Source: Streptomyces sp. NBC_01233
GTDB lineage: Bacteria > Actinomycetota > Actinomycetes > Streptomycetales > Streptomycetaceae
NCBI RefSeq assembly: GCF_035989305.1
Contig: NZ_CP108514.1
Coordinates: 2,976,501 to 3,040,500, forward strand
Reading direction: 5' to 3'
Length of the DNA stretch: 64,000 nucleotides
Part shown: positions 59,561 through 64,000 of the stretch, one piece after another
How the letters are laid out: every line of letters begins with the position of its first letter
Position numbering within the stretch: position 1 is the stretch's first letter
Notes under the pieces: model-generated
The model's input: the letters and a program-made list of their open reading frames with translations, nothing else
Told to the model about the DNA's origin: nothing
The model's database searches: none
Program-made: the position numbers and the translations under genes

Positions 59561-60394
59561 TCACGTCCGGCCGGATCGGGCGAACCGCGCCGGGCTGATC
59601 CCCACGTGCCGCCCGAAGTGCCGCGTCAGGTGCGCCTGGTCGTAGAAGCCCGCGGCCGTCGCCGCCTCGGCGGGCCGCATCCCCGCCAGCAGCAGCCGCC
59701 GCGCCAGCGCCACCCGCCGCCCGGTGAGGTAGGCGTGCGGCGGCAGCCCGTACGCCGTCCGGAAGCTCCGGATCAGGTGGGTGGGGTGGACGCGGCCCAG
59801 CTCCGCCGAGGCCTCCTCCAGGCCGAGCCCCTCGGTCACGCGCGCGTCGAGCAGCTCGCGCAGCCGTACGGCGAGGCCCGCGCCCGGCGCCCCGTACGCC
59901 GCCGGCGCGCGTCCCGCGAGCCACCGGTGCAGCCGTTCCCGTACGAAGGCCAGCCGCGACTCGGCCTCCAGCCGCTCGACCGCCCCGGCCGGCAGCTCCC
60001 GCGTGCCGAGCGCCCGGTGCAGCCCGTGGACGCGCTCCCGCAGGGTCGGGTCGAGCAGCAGGGGGGCGTCGACGGCGGCGCCGGTGAGGCTTTCGGGCAG
60101 GACGGAGGTGTCGAGGTAGAGGACCCGCTTGCGGAAGCCGGCCTCGGTGACGGTCCGCCCGTCGTGGACCACCCCGGGCGGCAGCAGGACCACGGCGTCC
60201 CGGAGCCCGACGCCGTGCCGCTCGCGGTCCAGGGCGAAGTCGACCCGCCCGCCGTCCAGGATCATCAGCGCCCACGTGTCGTGCACGTGCGCCGGATAGG
60301 CGTGGTCGGTGAACCGGGCGTGGAAGACCTCGGCGATCCCCGGGACCGGCGGCTGCCAGGCGGAGACGGTGCTGCGCGGGCGTATCGCGGGCAT
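59561..60394 (-). CDS. AraC-family transcriptional regulator
   Basis: A 277-residue regulator. The N-terminal cupin (~20-110: [24 protein letters not shown]) senses a ligand; the C-terminal double helix-turn-helix is at ~170-270 ([60 protein letters not shown]). ATG 60394. Divergent from the cupin gene, 48 bp apart, so it probably regulates it. Confidence 0.93.
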   Translation of the reverse strand: MPAIRPRSTVSAWQPPVPGIAEVFHARFTDHAYPAHVHDTWALMILDGGRVDFALDRERHGVGLRDAVVLLPPGVVHDGRTVTEAGFRKRVLYLDTSVLPESLTGAAVDAPLLLDPTLRERVHGLHRALGTRELPAGAVERLEAESRLAFVRERLHRWLAGRAPAAYGAPGAGLAVRLRELLDARVTEGLGLEEASAELGRVHPTHLIRSFRTAYGLPPHAYLTGRRVALARRLLLAGMRPAEAATAAGFYDQAHLTRHFGRHVGISPARFARSGRT

Positions 60395-60442
60395 GTCAGG
60401 AACGTACAAGACCGCCCGCGTTCGCTCCGGCAGGCTGCCCGC

Positions 60443-60805
60443 ATGACGACACACAAGGTCAACATCGCCGAGAAGCTGGCCGGTTTCACCGAGCAGTGGG
60501 CCCCGCACCGCATCGCCCGCGTCAACGACTACGAGGTCAAGGCCGCCAAACTCCAGGGCGAGTTCGTGTGGCACAGCCACGAGGACACCGACGAGCTCTT
60601 CCTCGTGGTCGCCGGCACCCTGACGATCCGCCTGCGCGACGGGGACGTGGTGCTGGGCCCCGGCGAGATGTACGTCGTCCCGCGCGGGGTGGAGCACTGC
60701 CCGGCGGCGGACGAGGAGGCGGCGATCCTGCTGTTCGAGCCGACCGGCACCACGAACACCGGCAACGCGGGCGGCGACCGCACCCGGGAGCCGGTGGACG
60801 CGTAG
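60443..60805 (+). CDS. Single-domain cupin protein
   Basis: A 120-residue beta-barrel. Metal ligands are in [20 protein letters not shown] (His-x-His and Glu) and [13 protein letters not shown] (His). Such proteins act as mannose-6-phosphate isomerase-like or as ligand-binding cupins. Start ATG 60443. Its neighbour AraC is divergent. A 72-bp tandem array begins eight bases past its stop. Confidence 0.9.
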   Translation: MTTHKVNIAEKLAGFTEQWAPHRIARVNDYEVKAAKLQGEFVWHSHEDTDELFLVVAGTLTIRLRDGDVVLGPGEMYVVPRGVEHCPAADEEAAILLFEPTGTTNTGNAGGDRTREPVDA

Positions 60806-60812
60806 CCGGGCC

Positions 60813-61112
60813 GGGCGTGTGCCGATGGCCTCGCCGGCCGAAACGCAACACGCCCGGAGCCCGGCCCGCCGGTTCAGCCGGGCCGGGCGTGTGCCGGTGG
60901 CCCTGCCGGCCGAAACGCAACACGCCCGGAGCCCGGACCGCCAGTTCCGCCGGGCCGGGCGTGTGCCGATGGCCTCGCCGGCCGAAACGCAACACGCCCG
61001 GAGCCCGGACCGCCAGTTCCGCCGGGCCGGGCGTGTGCCGGTGGCCCTGCCGGCCGAAACGCAACACGCCCGGAGCCCGGACCGCCGGTTCAGCCGGGCC
61101 GGGCGTGTGCCG
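60813..61112. repeat. 72-bp tandem repeat array, four units plus part of a fifth
   Basis: The word GGGCGTGTGCCG starts at 60813, 60885, 60957, 61029 and 61101, spaced exactly 72 bases. Units differ at a few places (GATGGCCTC versus GGTGGCCCT; GGTTCAGCC versus AGTTCCGCC) in an alternating order. Each holds GGGCGTGT and ACACGCCC, which can pair, so each unit is also a terminator-like hairpin. Because 72 is divisible by three, long false open frames appear. Confidence 0.9.
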
Positions 61113-61195
61113 GGGCGCTCCCCGCAGGGCGCCGAACGCAATCCCCTCGGCCCTCCGAACCCCCGCCACGTTCGGCGCCCGAGGAGACGCCCCGG
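61110..61195. terminator. Large hairpin after the tandem array
   Basis: CCGGGGCG (61110-61117) pairs with CGCCCCGG (61188-61195), and inside it GGGCGCCGAACG (61127-61138) pairs with CGTTCGGCGCCC (61169-61180). From here to the IS at 61317 the sequence is low-complexity C-rich, without a gene. Confidence 0.6.
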
Positions 61196-61316
61196 CGCGC
61201 GCGCCCCCACCCGAACCGGCCCCCCACGAACCGCACCGCACGAACCGGCCCCCCACGAACCGGCCCCGCACCAGCGGCGCCGCCGACCGGCCCGGCCCAG
61301 CGGTCCCAGCGACTAG

Positions 61317-62703
61317 TACTGCAACCGCATGTGTGGGTCGTGGCCTCGGCGTTGGTAATGGCAGCGGCGGGCTCGGGCCTGGCTGCGGCGCCGGAAGCGT
61401 GACCAGTGGAGACGGTGCTCGTTGCTGTGGCAGCGGGGCGTGACGACGATGTGCCCGATCATCCGGCGGATCTCCGGGACGCTGAGGGGTATGAGGTCTT
61501 GCTCGTCATCTCCGCTGCCCCTTTTGCGGCTTCTGCGGCACGGATGGCCGTGAGGTAGGCCAGGACGGCCATGGCGAGGGTGATGTGCCGGTACCAGGCC
61601 CGGTAGAGCCGCACCTGGTAGTGATCGAGCCCGCATTCACCCTTCGCGGTCTGGAAGCATTCCTCCACCGCCCACCTGGCTCCGGCGGTCCTGACCAGGT
61701 CTTTCAGCCGGGAAGTGACGGGGCCGTAGCAGACGTAGTAGGCGATGTCGGTGGGGTCGGACAGGTTGCGGCGGGCGAGCACCCAGTGCCCGGATCCGCC
61801 CTCCCAGGTGGGCCGGATCGCGACGCGGGCCCAGTGGTAGATCCGCTGGCCGTGGGCGCCTGCTCCGGCGGAGATCCGTTTCCATGCCTGCTTCGGCAGG
61901 GCCGCGATCAGCTCGTCGACGCGGGCGTCGCGGCCGTCGGCGGTGATCACGGTGTCGTTGACCTTGGTGGCCAGCACATACGCGGCCTGGCGTTCTTCCA
62001 GCCAGGCGCGGAAGTGTTTGACCTGCCCGTATGCCTCGTCCGCGGTCACCCAGGCGAAGGGAACAGCCGCGTCGATGGCGCGTTGCAGCATCCACTTGAG
62101 GTGCTCGATCTTCGTGGCGAACGGCACGGTGTCGTCGATCCCGGCTGCCCGGCAGCGGTCGCGGTCGTCCGTCCAGGACTTCGGGACGTAGAGTTCCCGG
62201 TCGATCAGCGCCCGCCCTTTGGCGGATGCGTAGGCGAGGAAGGTGCCGATCTGGCAGTTCTCGGTGCGGCCAGCGGTGCCGGAATACTGCCGCTGGACCC
62301 CTGCTGACCTGGTGCCCTTCTTCAGGAACCCGGTGTCGTCCCCGATGAGCACGCCATCCTTGGCGCCGATGGTCTCCACGACGAAGTCCCGGACATCGTC
62401 CCGGACCGCGTTCTCGTCCCATTCGGAGTGATTGAGCAGGCGTTGCACACCGTCCGGGCGGAGCTGGCCGACCTGCTCGGCCAGCGTCCACCCGTTCTTC
62501 TTCTCTAGCGGCGCAAGCAGGCCCGTCATGTAGTCCAGAGCCCGATCACGTGGCTCCGACCTGCCAAAACGATGCCCGAACCGGGCATGCAACCCCGCTA
62601 CACCCTCGGACCACGACTCGATCTGCTCAACCGTCAGCGATTCATCACACAGTCACAACAACGAGCAACCTCACCGACCGTCACGCCACATGCGGTTGCA
62701 GTA
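61317..62703 (-). mobile_element. IS701-family insertion sequence, 1,387 bp
   Basis: Perfect 17-bp terminal inverted repeats TACTGCAACCGCATGTG (61317-61333 and complement 62687-62703), flanked by CTAG on both sides (61313-61316 and 62704-62707). A 4-bp CTAG-like duplication is typical of the IS701 family. It carries one transposase gene. Perfect ends suggest it moved recently. Confidence 0.93.
61459..62592 (-). CDS. IS701-family transposase
   Basis: A DDE transposase of 377 residues from a TTG at 62592; the homologous sequence continues upstream (LTVEQIESWSEGVAG) to about 62640, where no standard start is in frame. Catalytic acidic residues: [23 protein letters not shown] and [24 protein letters not shown]. 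An ATG three codons before LTVEQ is in another frame (ATG-AAT-CGC-TGA), so one base may have been lost at the N-terminus. Confidence 0.87.
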   Translation of the reverse strand: MHARFGHRFGRSEPRDRALDYMTGLLAPLEKKNGWTLAEQVGQLRPDGVQRLLNHSEWDENAVRDDVRDFVVETIGAKDGVLIGDDTGFLKKGTRSAGVQRQYSGTAGRTENCQIGTFLAYASAKGRALIDRELYVPKSWTDDRDRCRAAGIDDTVPFATKIEHLKWMLQRAIDAAVPFAWVTADEAYGQVKHFRAWLEERQAAYVLATKVNDTVITADGRDARVDELIAALPKQAWKRISAGAGAHGQRIYHWARVAIRPTWEGGSGHWVLARRNLSDPTDIAYYVCYGPVTSRLKDLVRTAGARWAVEECFQTAKGECGLDHYQVRLYRAWYRHITLAMAVLAYLTAIRAAEAAKGAAEMTSKTSYPSASRRSAG

Positions 62704-63966
62704 CTAGGCCTGCGGGGACCGTGCGTCATAGCGGGCGAAGTTCCGCCACCGCAGCGCGAGCAGGCCCAGTACGAGCACGCACGCCAGCCCCCCGCCCGTG
62801 ACGGCCACGGTCGGGGAGGTCAGGTCGGCGGTGCTCCCGGCGATGAAGTCCCCGAGGCGGGGCCCGCCCGCGACGACCACGATGAAGACGCCCTGGAGGC
62901 GGCCGCGCATCTCGTCGGGCGTGGCGGCCTGGAGCATCGTGCTGCGGAACACCATCGAGACGGTGTCCGCGGCCCCGGCGAGGGCCAGGAAGAACAAACC
63001 GAGCCACAGGTTCCGGGTGAGTCCGAACACGGCGATGGCCAGTCCCCAGCCGGCGACGGAGAGCAGGATCGCCAGCCCGTGCCGCTGGACGCGGCCCTGC
63101 CAGCCGGAGAACAGCCCGCCCAGCAGCGCCCCGGCGGCGATCGCGGCCACCATCAGTCCGACCGTCTTCGCGTCGCCGCCGTACCAGAGCGCGGCGGTGG
63201 CCGGGAACAGCGCCTTCGGCTGCGCCAGCACCATCGCGGCCATGTCGGTGAAGAAGGTCATCCGGATGTTGGGCCGGGTCCCGAGGAAGCGCAGTCCGTC
63301 GACGACGGAGGCCCGCCCCCGCGCCTCCTCTCCGCGGTCGGGCTTCATCGACGGCAGCCGCCACATCGCGTAGAGGGCGGCGGTGAAGGTCACGGCGTCG
63401 ATCAGGTACGCCGACTGGTAGCCGCCGAGCGCGACGATCAGCCCGCCCAGTGCGGGCCCGACCATCGTCCCGAAGGTCATGGTCACCGAGTTCAGGGCAT
63501 TGGCGGCGGGCAGCTGCTCGGCCGGCAGCAGCCTCGGGATCATGGCGGCCCGCGCCGGTCCCGTGAGCGCCCCGCACACCGCCTGGAGGGCGACGACGCC
63601 GTACAGGAACCAGACCCGGTGGTAGTCGAGCAGCGCGGCCCCGGCGAGTGCGACCGACAGGGCGGCGGCGCCGAGGGAGCTGTAGAGGCCGAGCTTGCGC
63701 CGGTCCACGGTGTCGGCGATGGCGCCGCCGTAGAGCCCGAAGACGACGAGCGGGACGAGCGAGAAGAGCCCGACGAGCCCGACGGAGAAGCTGGACCGGG
63801 TGATGTCGTAGACCTGGAGCGAGATCGCGAGGGCGGTCATCGCCTGGCCGACCCAGGAGATCGTGCCGCCGACCCACAGCCGCCGGTAGTCCGCGGACGT
63901 GCGCAGAGGGGTGAGGTCGGCGAATATGCGCCGCCGGGGGCGGGTGGGAGCTGTCGTCGGGGGCAC
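62704..63966 (-). CDS. MFS exporter (EntS-like)
   Basis: A 420-residue transporter with 12 hydrophobic helices. LWVGGTISWVGQAMTALAISLQVY is helix 1, and the loop-2 motif GAIADTVDRRKLGLYSSL (family G-x-x-x-D-R-x-x-R) is clear. LSGWQGRVQRHG is its counterpart in the second half. Size and sequence suit the enterobactin-exporter-like group. GTG 63966 is chosen because TAGGAT lies five bases upstream; a GTG at 63996 is possible. Its TAG stop (62706-62704) lies in the CTAG duplicated by the IS. Confidence 0.9.
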   Translation of the reverse strand: MPPTTAPTRPRRRIFADLTPLRTSADYRRLWVGGTISWVGQAMTALAISLQVYDITRSSFSVGLVGLFSLVPLVVFGLYGGAIADTVDRRKLGLYSSLGAAALSVALAGAALLDYHRVWFLYGVVALQAVCGALTGPARAAMIPRLLPAEQLPAANALNSVTMTFGTMVGPALGGLIVALGGYQSAYLIDAVTFTAALYAMWRLPSMKPDRGEEARGRASVVDGLRFLGTRPNIRMTFFTDMAAMVLAQPKALFPATAALWYGGDAKTVGLMVAAIAAGALLGGLFSGWQGRVQRHGLAILLSVAGWGLAIAVFGLTRNLWLGLFFLALAGAADTVSMVFRSTMLQAATPDEMRGRLQGVFIVVVAGGPRLGDFIAGSTADLTSPTVAVTGGGLACVLVLGLLALRWRNFARYDARSPQA

Positions 63967-64000
63967 AGGGGATCCTAACCGCCGGCCGTCCTGCACCCCG

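Noticed and set aside
60800..61130. CRISPR array
   Set aside because: The repeats are directly tandem with no unique spacers, so this is a satellite-type array.
60496..61443. Long open frames on both strands across the 72-bp array
   Set aside because: The unit length is a multiple of three, so any frame without a stop in one unit stays open. The residues repeat exactly and resemble no protein.

Overview
High-GC DNA with dense coding on both strands, GTG starts, ATGA/GTGA start-stop overlaps and many -10-like hexamers directly in front of start codons marks this as a Streptomyces (or very close actinomycete) chromosome. Several local gene orders match what I recall of the Streptomyces coelicolor SCO2360-SCO2400 region (TerD paralogues, peroxiredoxin, DUF3052, aceE, fasR-fabD-fabH-acpP-fabF, DUF3145, an SCO2400-like protein). 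Family names come from reading the proteins; no database search was run. I saw no tRNA, rRNA or CRISPR array.

Layout. 1-1849: end of a coiled-coil protein gene, a DUF4383 membrane protein and an FmdB-type zinc ribbon. 1879-11396: a tellurium-resistance-type (Ter) locus. Four leftward genes joined by 4-bp overlaps (HpcH/HpaI aldolase-like, a phosphoribosyltransferase fused in frame to a StiP/PELOTA-like protein, a HAD phosphatase, an O-methyltransferase) lie beside three TerD paralogues, a TerA-like protein and a DUF475/TerC-like membrane protein. 11535-15733: peroxiredoxin, DUF3052 and aceE. 15884-25741: K+ channel, inhibitor-like secreted protein, regulators, a GntR-ABC operon, and a MerR/aldo-keto reductase pair. 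25835-30732: the type II fatty acid synthase operon with its regulator fasR. 30800-43450: DUF3145, a GDSL lipoprotein, a GH3 beta-glucosidase with a divergent TetR, a nitrilase, two large polytopic proteins, HxlR with an imine-reductase-like enzyme, EI24 and Ohr.

43515-49880 is the most interesting part. A 340-residue NADP-dependent oxidoreductase gene is cut in two by a 5,343-bp element carrying a large serine integrase. The 8-bp core ATCCGGCC is present at both ends (44362-44369 and 49705-49712); removing the element restores the reading frame exactly, and the inferred attP is a 42-bp dyad. The element carries a DUF6879/XRE-DUF5753 regulatory cassette, four small unknown proteins, and a 750-bp non-coding end with a 27-bp near-palindrome and a long inverted repeat. 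Its G+C and codon use look lower than the flanks.

49905-64000: the MarR regulator of the broken gene, an SCO2400-like protein, a lipase, an MreB/Mbl-like protein overlapping a GAF histidine kinase (both with degenerate nucleotide-binding motifs), Lrp, LysE with an in-frame 51-bp repeat, a frameshifted membrane protein, an AccD-AccA-like carboxyltransferase, a truncated phytase-like gene, AraC and cupin, a 72-bp tandem array, an IS701-family insertion sequence with a CTAG duplication, and an MFS exporter. Repeats, truncation, frameshift and IS insertion cluster in this last part.
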